Origin: Channallabes apus
Taxonomy: Eukaryota > Chordata > Actinopteri > Siluriformes > Clariidae
Direction of reading: 5' to 3'
DNA: 64,000 bases
NCBI GenBank assembly: GCA_030522415.1
Contig: CM060109.1
Span: 30,773,892-30,837,891 of the forward strand
Under the pieces are notes generated by a model. It saw only the letters and a list, made by a program, of their open reading frames with translations. It did no database searches and had not been told where the DNA came from. Position 1 is the stretch's first letter, and each line of letters begins with the position of its first letter. A program made the position numbers and the translations under genes. This document shows, piece by piece, positions 10,286 through 21,300 of this stretch.

Positions 10286-11841
10286 CAGTGGTGTGAAAAA
10301 CTATTTGCCCCCCTCCTGATTTCTTATTCTTTTGCATGTTTGTCACACAAAATGTTTCTGATCATCAAACACATTTAACTATTAGTCAAAGATAACACAA
10401 GTAAACACAAAATGCAGTTTTTAAATGAGGGGTTTTATTATTTAGGGAGAAAAAAAATCCAAACCTACATGGCCCTGTGTGAAAAAGTAATTCCCCATGA
10501 ACCTAATAACTGGTTGGGCCACCCTTAGCAGCAATAACTGCAATCAAGCGTTTGCGATAACTTGCAACGAGTCTTTTACAGCGCTCTGGAGGAATTTTGG
10601 CCCACTCATCTTTGCAGAATTGTTGTAATTCAGCGTTATTTGAGGGTTTTCTAGCATGAACCGCCTTTTTAAGGTCATGCCACAACATCTCAATAGGATT
10701 CAGGTCAGGACTTTGACTAGGCCACTCCAAAGACTTCATTTTGCTTTTCTTCAGCCATTCAGAGGTGGATTTGCTGGTGTGTTTTGGGTCATTGTCCTGC
10801 TGCAGCACCCAAGATCGCTTCAGCTTGAGTTGACGAACAGATGGCCGGACATTCTCCTTCAGGATTTTTTGGTAGACAGTAGAATTCATGGTTCCATCTA
10901 TCACAGCAAGCCTTCCAGGTCCTGAAGCAGCAAAACAACCCCAGACCATCACACTACCACCACCATATTTTACTGTTGGTATGATGTTCTTTTTCTGAAA
11001 TGCTGTGTTACTTTTACGCCAGATGATTTGTCTCGTCGGTCCACAAGGTATTTTCCCAAAAGTCTTGGCAATCATTGAGATGTTTTTTAGCAAAATTGAG
11101 ACGAGCCTTAATGTTCTTTTTGCTTAAAAGTGGTTTGCGCCTTGGAAATCTGCCATGCAGGCCGTTTTTGCCCAGTCTCTTTCTTATGGTGGAGTCGTGA
11201 ACACTGACCTTAATTGAGGCAAGTGAGGCCTGCAGTTCTTTAGATGTTGTCCTGGGGTCTTTTGTGGCCTCTCGGATGAGTTGTCTCTGCGCTCTTGGGG
11301 TAATTTTGGTCGGCCGGCCACTCCTGGGAAGGTTCACCACTGTTCCATGTTTTTGCCATTTGTGGATAATGGCTCTCACTGTGGTTCGCTGGAGTCCCAA
11401 AGCGTTAGAAATGGCTTTATAACCTTTACCAGACTGATATATCTCAATTACTTTTGTTCTCATTTGTTCCTGAATTTCTTTTGATCTTGGCATGATGTCT
11501 AGCTTTTGAGGTGCTTTTGGTCTACTTCTCTGTGTCAGGTAGCTCCTATTTAAGTGATTTCTTGATTGAAACAGGTGTGGCAGTAATCAGGCCTGGGGGT
11601 GACTACAGAAATTGAACTCAGGTGTGATAAACCACAGTTAAGTTATTTTTTAACAAGGGGGGCAATCACTTTTTCACACAGGGCCATGTAGATTTGGAGT
11701 TTTTTTTTCTCCCTGAATAACGTAAACATTCATTTCAAAACTGAATTTTGTGTTCAATTATGTTATCTTTGACTAATAGCTAACGGTTTTTGCAAAAGAA
11801 TAAGAAATCAGGAAGGGGGCAAATAGTTTTTCACACCACTG
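10286..11841 (-). mobile_element. Tc1-like transposon, copy 1 (IR/DR type)
   Basis: Both ends read CAGTGGTGTGAAAAACTATT in inverted orientation and are flanked by the TA target duplication (10284-10285, 11842-11843). The inverted repeats are about 200 bp long, with an inner direct-repeat copy at the ACATGGCCCTGTGTGAAAAA motif, i.e. the IR/DR plan of fish Tc1 elements. The element is 1556 bp, 64 bp shorter than copy 2 at 38340-39959. The difference is explained by a net 32-bp loss in the transposase and a loss of about 32 bp in the right-hand inverted repeat. Confidence 0.95.
10503..11493 (-). pseudogene. Tc1-like transposase, broken by a 32-bp deletion
   Basis: The ATG is at 11493 (MPRSKEIQEQ). 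Residues 1-110 are the paired-like helix-turn-helix DNA-binding region (KGYKAISNALGLQRTTVRAI) with a GRP linker motif. The DDE catalytic core follows: first Asp in LWTDET, second in [10 protein letters not shown], and Glu in NPIEMLW, with 34 residues between the last two (DD34E). The frame breaks just after TDET at about 11015-11035. Relative to copy 2, a net 32 bp is missing there, deleting the VELFG-like strand and shifting the frame. The second half is open from about 11020 to 10503, ending KGGPTSY. All three catalytic residues are present but not in one frame, so no active enzyme is expected. Confidence 0.93.
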
Positions 11842-11843
11842 TA

Positions 11844-12492
11844 TGTTGCCTATGGTTAGCAGGTCATCTTGCAATGTTGCCTTGCTGTTATCATGTTTTT
11901 TAATACATTTCACTGATATGCACTGTTAATTTGTTGTACAATTTAGTGTGTTCTGTCTGCAGACATTTTCTTGCAACCTTTTAAAAAGTAACAATGCATT
12001 CCATAGTTATGTAATATAAATAAAAAGTATTAAATTGCATTGTTACTCTACAAAAGTGGTACAAAATGGTAACGTATTAATACAATTAAAATAAAAATTA
12101 TTAACACTTTCTTTTACAGGTCATATTATCATGATCCATGGTAGTGGTGTACCGGACCAGGGTTGATCCAAGCTCTGCTATGACCTCACCCCATGGGTCA
12201 AGGCACATGTGAACTGCAAATACCACAGAGCAAAATAATTTTTTGCTGTTGCTCTATTCCATTACATTTGGGACTATTCATGAGTGAAAACCTTTTTTGC
12301 ATGTGCACAAATTACATTTTCTCTTCAGTCAAACTCTATCTGCCAAATGCCTAAATGTATTGCATACTGTGCTCACCAGGGTTGCTAGATCGCATAGGCA
12401 TGACCCCCACCAGGCAGTGCTTTAAGGCCACTCCAATTAAAAAAAAGAGCCCGTTATAACAGCAGCACTCACACTGTAGGCCAATTACATGT
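11844..12492. other. Gene-free stretch
   Basis: Mainly AT-rich sequence without recognised gene or repeat boundary. Confidence 0.5.
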
Positions 12493-12499
12493 ATTATCC

Positions 12500-12556
<57 letters not shown>

Positions 12557-12557
12557 G

Positions 12558-12625
<68 letters not shown>
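12493..12625. repeat. (AT)n hairpin followed by (AG)n
   Basis: Two long (AT) tracts are separated by AGTGGATAAT (12553-12562). The left tract is preceded by ATTATCCACA, so ATTATCCAC...GTGGATAAT forms an inverted repeat around the first tract. The second tract runs directly into (AG)n at 12600-12625. Strong cruciform or slippage potential; possibly unstable in assembly. Confidence 0.9.
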
Positions 12626-13773
12626 TCCTTTTAATTAATCAAATGAGTACTCTTTTTTTTTTACTTTTATCATTTTACTTTTGTTATATGACTTTTAAGA
12701 ATTTTATTTAAACATTGCAAATAATTAATTTAGTTTTATTTAAGACAATGGGCAAAAGTTATTTGCTTCACATATTTTATGCTTATAAGCAATAACTGGA
12801 AAGCAAAATTTAATTTGTCTCTCAGTGTTTGCTGCATTCAATTTGCGTTTCCATTCAATTTAACACTTCCAAAATAAAAGTAAATCTCTTTTTAAAATGC
12901 TCTTTTTATCACACAGACTTAATATGTGAAACTTTGAGGATTTCAGTAGTTTACTATAATTCTGTTATAGTTGGAAATTACCTACCCAGGTAATACCTAA
13001 AAGTCAGAGTAATGGAAAGCACTGCATAAACCCCTAGGGATTTAACCCCATCATTTCCTACTTCTGTGTATTTTAGCAATGGCAATGTATATGACATTAG
13101 TATAAATGTCCCAAACTGCACCTAAATAAACATAGTGTTCACACATTAATAATGTTCCAGTAGAGGTGGTAAATTCCCCATGTGGCTGTTGCCTTTTTTG
13201 TATTTTTTTTTATTGCTTTAGGACATATTGCGCTGAACTAGTTGTTCTACTCCCAGACACCCCTCCCTGCTGCTCTCTTCTGATAGAAATATGCCACAGA
13301 GCTTCTGAAGCCTCTTCCCCCTCTAGTTACAGTCTGGCTCCAGCTATTCCACTCCAAAAACATCACCTCTTGTGGTTTCGCATGCCAATCTCATCCTCTG
13401 AATTATACAGCCATAGGACAGGTAGGAAGCAGATGAAGTTTTTTTCCAAAATATCAATATTAGTAGGCATAGCGCAAAGGCCGACTCCACTGAATGGGCT
13501 TGGCATCTTGCAAATCCCACACTTTTATACAATGAAGAGACAACAGAAACAAATGTAATGTTACATCTTCTTTGTGTTTCATGGTGGATCGCAAACCAGC
13601 TTGCTCAGTACATACTTCCAACTACTCTATTGGATTGTGTTGATAAGTCAGAGTATTCAGGTATGGAACAACATTTATAATGTTAAAGGTGACAGGCATG
13701 GGATGGAGACCTAATATGAAAAAGTCACCTTTTCTCAAAATCACAGACTGCTTTCAACCCCAATACATACAGT
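12626..13773. other. Gene-free stretch
   Basis: No supported gene. A 130-codon plus-strand frame at 13166-13558 lacks domain signature, splice context or homologous flavour and is treated as chance. Confidence 0.5.
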
Positions 13774-15189
13774 ATACTAGATAGGGCTGGGCGATTTGGC
13801 CTAAAATCAAAATCTCGATTAATTGAACATTTTAACTCGATTTCGATTAATAAACGGGTTTTTTTTTTGCCCTCATAGTTCACTGACAAGTTTTGTACAG
13901 TAAATATGCTCACAAGTGAGAGATTTTTGAATGAAGGGTGCATTACTTGATTGATTAATTGAAGGCAACACACACTATCTACTATCTGATTATTTATTGA
14001 ACATCAATGTTGAACAACTTAAATTAAACTGAAGCCACAAAAATTAAAGGGATCATTAAATTACATTTTAAAGTATAGTTTATTAACAAAAACAGATGAC
14101 ACATTTAGCCTTAAAAATTAAGATACTATAGGCACATGCTCAGAATCTTTACAAGGCAAAGATTTTTATTTAAAAAAAAAAGATATACTTGTTTGTGATG
14201 ATAAAAAGTATCTTTTGATGATATATTAATGTTTTGAGATTTTTAAACAATAATGAGAAACAACATTTAGACCACACACACTACTGTAGGGCTGTCTTTT
14301 TATCCCACAATTCAGAGTTAAATGAAGGCTATTTCACATGGCCCCAATAAACTGACATAATGGCTTAAGCATGCAATGACAACAAAAATGGAATGAATTA
14401 TGCAGCTATCAATCTGGCCCAGGACAATTTCACTTTTACTATATAGTTGGGTACCTGCTAGTTGTTGTATAGTTCATATTTGCTTGGCCAGAATGGTTTA
14501 AGCCACCAAAATAACGTTTTATTGATAAACTGCGCAGCTTTCGCCAACGTGAACAGTCCCGTTAGTAACGAGGCGAATAAGGAGCTAACTTCAGCCGCAG
14601 AATGAGACGCTGCGAATAAGGAGCTACTGTAACTTCAGCCTCGTGTGCTTAGGGGCATCATATCTTTCGGCCCTGGTTATATCCTTGCTCCTTTTGGAAC
14701 ACCTTTCATAAGGTGTAATGGCCACGAAAGACGACACGATCGATATCTGCTTTGGTACAGCCCCACTGCTAGCCCTGCTAGTTGACGGAGTAGCATCGGG
14801 CCGCATTTTCATGCTCTCAGTGTGGTCGTTTGGGTGATGCGTTCATATAACGGAGTTCGTGCTACCTTTTTTGTCGACAATTTCAACATCTTTGGATAAT
14901 AACTCGAGGTTAGATTCACTTTCGTCGCTGCTTCCACTCTTTTTTTTTTTTTTTTTGATCGTCCTGGTGTCAAGTTTGCTTTGCAAAGTGCGGCAGGAAA
15001 TTAACTTTGACCTGCATGGCACGCGCAAGCTGCACGCTGATTGGTTGTTGTCGTGTTGTTCTGCTGTGTGATTGGCTCTTAGATTAATCCATATCGAGCA
15101 AAAAATGTCTAGAGCTTTTCATCGTTTTTAAAATCAAACAAATCGCGATTCGATATGATATCGTTTATCGGCCCAGCCCTAATACTAGA
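13774..15189 (-). mobile_element. hAT transposon derivative with perfect 8-bp TSD
   Basis: The element occupies 13782-15181 (1400 bp); the 8-bp duplication ATACTAGA flanks it at 13774-13781 and 15182-15189. The termini are TAGGGCTGGGCGAT at the left and, read inward from the right, TAGGGCTGGGCCGAT. Subterminal sequence is rich in CGATT/AATCG motifs. Coding remnants on the minus strand belong to a BED-finger hAT transposase, so the 5' end is on the right. The catalytic region is absent, making this an internally deleted, non-autonomous copy. Confidence 0.93.
14624..15028 (-). pseudogene. hAT transposase N-terminal remnant
   Basis: Two minus-strand frames (15028-14843 and 14812-14624) carry pieces of a hAT transposase N-terminus. 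One ends EIVDKKGSTNSVI, where a BED finger normally starts with a following Trp. The other reads SSFVAITPYERCSKRSKDIT, the post-BED linker typical of hAT proteins (usually a QPTL...F...PY...SKRHKEIT pattern). The zinc finger between them is missing and the RNase-H-like core and dimerisation domain are absent. Ends in both frames are stops. No function expected. Confidence 0.75.
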
Positions 15190-15212
15190 CCATGACTCGT
15201 TTACTGCATCAT

Positions 15213-15960
15213 GTAGCTAAAGACAATTCCTGGAAAATGTGTCATGTAGGGGTATGTGGACAATGAAAAATGGGGAAAATGCTGCATTTGTAGGCTAATG
15301 GGGTTCCTGAGATATGGTCATTTATGTGTGTGTGTGCAAGAGGAAGGAGCTTGGTTTAGCCTAGTTGTCTAAGCTGTAGAACATTTCTGACTGACACTGA
15401 CACTGGTTAGAATGGAACCTACAACAGTGTAAAATGAATAGCTTCTTAAGGAAAATGTCCCAAACAAATCTTCATATCTCACAAAGTTTGCTCAAGCCAA
15501 AAGACCTGGCTCTCCAGTGTGTGGAGGTGTGTGCAAAATTGAGTGAGAATTGGCATCAGAGACAAAGATATATTTTTTTGCTGCTTCATTGCTTCTCCAC
15601 TGTAAAATGCGATTCATTTTCTATGGAGCAAGTCTGGAGCCAGTTAGGGGCCAAATCAAGTTCATTATATTTTATTGACATGATTTTCCCCAGAGATTAA
15701 AATTTTAAGCCGTTCACCTTGATGTGTCTCATTTCGCGATCGGACCAAAATCAGCTGAGCTAGAATGAACAGGAGCAGTAGGGGTCCCAAACGAATTCTC
15801 GTCTTTTAAAAACAGTGCATGTTGTGCAGAGGTTGACTCCATAGTGCCCAGGGGATCCGGCTAAATGTTTTGCAATACGTTTTGTGTGGGTTCATGCAAA
15901 GTTGAGGGCGAGACGGTCACCTAGTCCTGAATCAGAGAAACAGGAATTTGGGGAATATAA
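15213..15960 (+). repeat. Unclassified interspersed repeat, copy A
   Basis: This stretch shares a set of blocks, in the same order, with 36905-37620: ACAATTCCTGGA, then CTATGGAG, then ATCGGACCAAAA, then a GAGCTAG/ACTAGG block. A block around CTAGTCCTGAAT and GGAATTTGGGG (copy B: CTAGTCCCGAATTGGGG) closes the match. Between blocks the copies are diverged. No transposase, RT or tRNA head is recognised, and the ends are approximate. I do not know the family. Confidence 0.5.
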
Positions 15961-15984
15961 GGAGCTACCCCTTCATATATGGTC

Positions 15985-17240
15985 AGACCTGTGTTTTGAC
16001 ACAAACCTGTGTGTAGACCCACAAGACAGGATTGTGTCAAAAGACAGATCTGGGGAAGGATACAAGAAACTTTTTCCAGCATTGAAATTACCCTAGAGCA
16101 TTATACCCTCCATCATTCTCAAATAGAAGAGATTTGGAACAACCAACAGTCTTTCCAGATCTGAGTTTGACACCAAACTGAGTAATCAGGGATGAACGGC
16201 CTTGGTCAGAGAGGTAACCAACAACCAAAGGGTCACTATAAATGAGATCCTCAGTTCCCTTGTGAAGATGGGAGAGCGTTACATAACGACAGCCATTACT
16301 GCAACACTCAATTAGGCCTGTATGGTATAGTGGTCAAACAGAAGTCATTCCTCACTAAAATGCATATGACAGATGGCTGGGAGTTTGCCAAAAAGCAACT
16401 GAAGGACAAAATCTTCTCATAACACAAAGATGAATCTATTTGAAATCAGGAAAGAGGCACTGCACATTACCGTATTAAACCTATCCCTACAGTCAAACAC
16501 AGGGGTGGCAGCATCATGCTGTGGGGATGTTTTTCTGTTACTGAAACTGGGAGACTAGTCAATATAGGGGGAAAATTGGTTTAGATAAAATAGAGAGCTA
16601 TATAGAGAGAGTGAAAACGTTCTTGAGAGAGCTCAGGATCTTAGGCTGGGATGAAGGTTTACAGCTCAACAACACCTATACCCAAAGCATAACACCAAGA
16701 AGAATGCTGTGAGAGACCCGAAAATGGCTGTGCACTGACTTGCCCTGGTGAACCTGGTTGATAATTCTGTAAAAAAAGAATGGAAGAAACTCCTAAAACA
16801 AATATGTGCCAAACTCGTTGCATCATTTACTATTTTATATATATTTTTTGTAACCACATTAAGCTACTACCACTCAGTCGGGAGGGCCGAAGACTATCAG
16901 ATGTTTCCTCCGAACCACGTGACGCCAGCCAACTGCATCTTTTCGAACGCACCATTGAGGGCGGCGTAACACACTCGTAGGACAGTGTTATCCGCTCCTT
17001 CCACTTGTGTGAGCTCACAGACGCCCTGATTGGCTGTAGAGCCATGATTAATGTGGTTAATGAAGTTACAGCATCACCCAGGAATCGAACTCGCGATCTC
17101 CAGATGATAAGGCGAGCACTTTACCACTGCGCCACTAAGAGGTCACTCGTAGCATCATTCACAAAGCTTTCATTGCTGCAAAATGTGGTGGGGCTGAATG
17201 CTTATGTATATTGGATATTTTATTCTTTAAAACTATAAAC
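15985..17240 (+). pseudogene. Tc1-like transposase relic split by a SINE
   Basis: Decayed Tc1 text is seen in order. GACAGGATTGTGTC and a TCTGGGGAAGGATACAAG-like helix-turn-helix region lie at about 16025-16060. A CTTGGTCAGAGAGGT block lies at about 16200. GGGTGGCAGCATCATGCTGT (encoding [11 protein letters not shown]) lies at about 16503. The tail CAAAATGTGGTGGGGCTGAA, then TGCTTATGT lies at about 17178-17210. Multiple stops and indels make it inactive. This family differs from the Tc1 copies at 10.3 and 38.3 kb. Terminal repeats were not located. The SINE at 16831-17143 interrupts its last third. Confidence 0.75.
16812..17162 (-). mobile_element. tRNA-derived SINE with 19-bp target duplication
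   Basis: The SINE occupies 16831-17143. It is bounded by AACTCGTTGCATCATTTAC (16812-16830) and CACTCGTAGCATCATTCAC (17144-17162), a diverged target-site duplication of host Tc1 sequence. On the minus strand it starts with a tRNA-like head: A box region TGGCGCAGTGGTAAAGTGC (17134-17116) and B box GAGTTCGATTCC (17092-17081). It then runs into a 240-bp body and ends near a short A/T tract. Clear LINE-type integration into a pre-existing transposon relic. Confidence 0.88.
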
Positions 17241-17253
17241 ACCTCTTTTTAGT

Positions 17254-18120
17254 TTGTCAAAATTGTTACTTAAAGAAAGGAAAAGACAGGCAAATAAAAC
17301 AGGAGATTGCATTATTAAAAACTGGAAGGATGGTGGTGAACCATCATCTGCGAGGAAGAAATGTGGTCGAAAAAACATCCTGAATGAGCGAGATAGGAGA
17401 TCACTTAGACGCTTAGTAAAATCAAATCATTATAACAAAAAACAATAAAACTCACAGCTAAGTTTAATCATGAAAGTAAGAACAATTTCACACGCACAAC
17501 TTGCAGAATTTAAAAATTACCACAAATCGATGCCTGCTACAATATAACCTTGAGATCACACAAATGAGGATGAGTTCCGTGTTAAGTCTGGTTCCTCTTA
17601 AGGTTTCTTCCTATTGTCATATTAGGAAGTTTTTCCTTGCCACCATGACCTCATATTGCTCATCAGGGACAAATTTATAATTAATACGTTATGCGCATTT
17701 CCTTGCATTTTCCAAACTTCTTCCTTTTTCTTATATTGGTTCTGTGATAATTCTTTTTTTTTTTCCCTGATAGCACGGGCATATCCCAAGATGACAATGC
17801 CAGGAATCCTCTGGCTCATATCATGAAAGAGTGGCTCAGGGAGCATGATAAGTAATTTTTACACATCGACTGGCCACCACAGAATCCAGCCCTTAACCTC
17901 ACTGAGTATATTTGGGATGTGCTGAAAAAAGCTTTAAACAGCAGTCCGGCTCTCTCATTACAAGTACAAGATCTTGGAGAGAAATTCATGTGACTCTTGC
18001 TCTTGGAAATATATGTTGTGACATTGCATAAGTTTATAGAAATACTGCTGTAATTAAAGCAAAAAGCAGTCCAATGAAATTCCAGCATATTCAGTTTTTT
18101 GTTTATTGGGGGGATAACCA
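17254..18120 (+). pseudogene. Tc1-like transposase relic interrupted by an L2 tail
   Basis: A 64-codon frame at 17254-17448 reads IIKNWKDGGEPSSARKKCGR, the second helix-turn-helix and linker of a Tc1-like transposase. After an L2-type insert at 17558-17700, text resumes at about 17740. One frame reads TDWPPQNPALNLTEYIWDV, matching the [12 protein letters not shown] motif with the catalytic Glu retained, then an end resembling the relics at 30.6, 54.9 and 59.7 kb. The middle catalytic region is lost. Inactive. Confidence 0.75.
17558..17700 (+). mobile_element. L2 3' UTR fragment
   Basis: AATGAGGATGAGTTCCGTG, then TCTGGTTCCTCTTAAGG, then TTTTTCCTTGCCACC is the same 3' UTR block as 4679-4760 in the full L2 copy. 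It is a severely 5'-truncated LINE or an L2-tailed SINE remnant, inserted in the Tc1 relic. The terminal ATTGA repeats are missing. Confidence 0.75.
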
Positions 18121-19140
18121 GTGAGTACTGTACAGTATGTGTGTGTGTATAATTACTGTTGTTTACTATAAAAATGCCACATAAATGTACTGTATATGTT
18201 CTAATAATTCCCAATGCTAAAAGAAAACAGATACAAATAACTATATATTAATAAGGTGTTGACAACACCAGTGTGGTGTTTTAAATTTAGCAATATAAAA
18301 TATTTGCAGAGTAACTGTGGCTACTGTACAGTATATAACCAAGAGTGTACATCTCATTTTTACTTTGTAGTGTACAAGCCAATATGTCATTGATCATTAA
18401 ATTTATAGCTCATGAACCAATATTCTAATGACTTTATCTCATGACTATTACGCAGTACTTATTGCCAGGAGGGCCTGCCACCTCTTTGTTGACCTTCAGT
18501 TTTACGACAACACTTTCAGTATGTCCCTTACCTCAGCAACGGTGAATTAGCTCAAATTCAAAGAAAATATAATGTTCTATGAATTACTTAATAATATGCT
18601 TGTGAGATGTCTGTGATTAGTACAGTTCTGTCCAAAACAGCAAATAGAGTATGATGATAATCCAAGGCTTTAAGAATTGCCGTAGAACTTTGTAACTAAT
18701 CAGGAGATCGGAGTGAGAAAGAAATTTCAATTAAACATGCACTGTAAAAGCATTGTGCAAGATATGTGCATCCCAGAGAAATAGCAGCTCAAATTAATCC
18801 GGGCTGGTGCTTAAAAGAGACTTCTCTTATTACAACCATGCCAGATAAAGCCAGACAGGTATTAAAAAAGGTAAAAATTCAATTTTCTCACTAGAGGGAA
18901 TGATCTGCGATCAGGTAACAACAGAGATAACGGGTTAAGGTTAGCTGCAATGGAAAACGTTTTGTAAATTCCACTGCTGTGCCTAAAGCTGCCGTCTTAT
19001 GATAACCTGGATTTTCCTTTTAATTAAAAGCCTTTAAGGTTCATGAGTGGCAGATAGTTTAATGTCACCAAGATTCCAATAACTAGAAATTGCTTTCTAA
19101 CACATGCTCATATGTCAAATGTAGATTACCTGTTGTATAG
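18121..19140. other. Gene-free stretch, possible conserved noncoding DNA
   Basis: No gene or repeat is recognised. The part at about 18700-19080 is repeat-free, more complex, and holds several homeodomain-type AATTA/TTAATTA sites, so it is a candidate regulatory element. This can only be judged by cross-species alignment. Confidence 0.35.
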
Positions 19141-19141
19141 C

Positions 19142-19145
<4 letters not shown>

Positions 19146-19216
<71 letters not shown>
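19146..19216. repeat. Compound (CA)n-(TG)n-(AG)n microsatellite
   Basis: (CA)n at 19146-19178 turns through ATATG into (TG)n at 19181-19192, giving a palindromic junction, then continues as (AG)n to 19216. Confidence 0.95.
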
Positions 19217-20152
19217 GGAGACTACAGATATCCAAGCAATGTGTCAGTATTGCTGCATTATTGAATGATATGCCTTAAATCTGATTGCTAAAAATGCATG
19301 TTAGGATGTGTACTATATCTTTGTAATTTTTACCAGATTGAGTAATCACGCTTCTAAAACTCTACAATGAATGCAGGTGCATTTTGCCCCTTATAAGGCA
19401 ACCACTCACACCTGCAGTTCTTTAGCACTAAGTCTCATTTAAGATCCAAATCAGCAACACTTCAGTTTACAGTACAAACCTTACAAATATTGTTTGCCAG
19501 TATCCTTTATCTAAATAATATCAATTTATCTGTTCTACAGCTGCATGTCTTGATGGCTTAGACATTGTAGAATCCACTATCTTAATCACAACTCATCTCT
19601 CAGGCAGCGACGATAATGAAACCTCAAAGATGTTCCATATAGTGTATATTGGTTTACCCTTGGCTTATAAGACTTTCTATCCCTGTAATGAATTACTGAT
19701 ACACACTGTCCACGAACCCCTCTGCCCCATGTGTAAACGGCCAATTTGCTGACTTGTTTGCTGACTGAGGTTTGCTGGGGAGGCTGAAATGGTTGATGAT
19801 CTCTGCCAAACAAAGCCTCATCTGGGTAAAATGTATGTTTTTTTTTTATGTTTGCACTCCACAATGCTTGATACTCAGTAAGTTCTTTAGGGAAGCTGGA
19901 GTCTTTATGTCTGCATGTGCAGCACTAAGGACATCATCAAGGTGTTGCACACAGTATATCATCTCTGTGGTATAGCTGTACTTTGAAGCTGCACACTGTT
20001 GACCCTGTGCAGCATTCGTTCACAGCTGGATAGATCTCAGAAGTTTGCAAATTTAGATAATAAGCATGCAGAGACATCTTATTTGGTTTTTATTTTTCAC
20101 TTGTACAACAAGCATACTTTGTGCCTTATTAAAGCAATGGTAAATAGCAACC
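19217..20152. other. Gene-free stretch
   Basis: No supported gene. The 92-codon minus-strand frame at 19586-19864 has no recognised family. Confidence 0.5.
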
Positions 20153-20190
20153 ATTCTATTCTATTCTATTCTATTCCATTCTATTCTTAT
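20153..20190. repeat. (ATTCT)n pentanucleotide repeat
   Basis: About seven pentamer units with one ATTCC variant. Confidence 0.9.
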
Positions 20191-20223
20191 TTTTATTCAT
20201 ATTCCTACTCTGGTTGCAACTTT

Positions 20224-20421
20224 TTACATTTACATTTAGGCATTTGGCAGACGCTCTTATCCAGAGCGACTTGCATTTTTATCTCATTACAAATCTGAGC
20301 AGTTGAGGGTTAAGGGCCTTGCTCAAGGGCCCAACAGTGGCAACTTGGTGGTTGTGGGGTTTGAACCTGGGATCTTCCGAACCGTAGTCCAATGCCTTAA
20401 CCACTGAGCTACCCCTGGCCT
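20224..20421 (-). mobile_element. tRNA-headed SINE (teleost 'GCATTTGGCAGACGC' type)
   Basis: On the minus strand it begins with a tRNA-like head: GGTAGCTCAGTGGTTAAGGC near 20415 (A box) and GATCCCAGGTTCAAACCCC near 20370 (B box GGTTCAAACCC). It ends with the widespread teleost block that reads CATTTGGCAGACGCTCTTAT, then CAGAGCGACTTGCA on the plus strand. A related head is at 29940-30180. Confidence 0.8.
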
Positions 20422-20429
20422 TTTACCTT

Positions 20430-21240
20430 TTTCCTTATAAAATAAGAGTTTTTCTTTCTGTATTATTAATCATTTGCAGAAACAATATAACAAGGTTTTA
20501 ATCGTAGTATAATATGCCCCTGGCATTCACACTCAACAGATCCCTGAACAAATAGCAGCCTCATGCAATATCCGTTTTGATAAATGATTCACAATAACAC
20601 TAATGGTACAGTGACGTCACTGCAAAAACTCATTATGAAAAATATTAAAGATTATTTTTGACAGTGGAGCATGTCATGTTTCTGGATTTCATACAAAACA
20701 ACTAAAACACAACTGTATACTGTATATTATCCACCTTATTCAGACTGGCAACAAACAGGTGGCTCAGTTATTCAATACAGTCAGTAAAAATCTGGTAGGA
20801 AAGGTTTAGTAAGGCGTGAAACATTTCTTCCATGGCTTACTGATTAGTTGGATAAGTCATGTCATGATCATGAAATCTCAAACCAATTAACATCTAGGAG
20901 ATATATATTAGACTGGATTGTTAAACAGTGTGCCACCACCAACCATTTGATGGAATATAATTTAGACAAATGGTAAGCAGTGGGACAGCAAGGCTTTTTT
21001 GATGGCTTACAGGACACCAATACCATATTACTGCACTTTATTTAGTTTATTCAGCTTTCTTTAAATATCAACCAGCTGTCTGTACAGGTCTTACCTCTTC
21101 CCTCTTAAGTTAACTTAAACGGTTTTCACTTGCTCATTTTCAGTAAGTATTTATTCTGATCAAGGAAAAAAAGCTTGTATGGAGTTAATCCATGAATACT
21201 AGGTATGATGTCATAATATACTCTGGATTGGATGCCACGC
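20430..21240. other. Gene-free stretch
   Basis: No gene or clear repeat was recognised. Confidence 0.5.
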
Positions 21241-21243
21241 ATG

Positions 21244-21244
<1 letters not shown>

Positions 21245-21284
<40 letters not shown>

Positions 21285-21300
21285 ACACATACACACACAT
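21245..21300. repeat. (CA)n microsatellite
   Basis: About 18 CA units at 21245-21281, then an imperfect extension to 21300. The short open frames on both strands here are repeat artefacts. Confidence 0.95.

Noticed and set aside
13166..13558. 130-codon plus-strand open frame
   Set aside because: No domain, no family resemblance, low-complexity hydrophobic start, and no splice or promoter context; chance frame.
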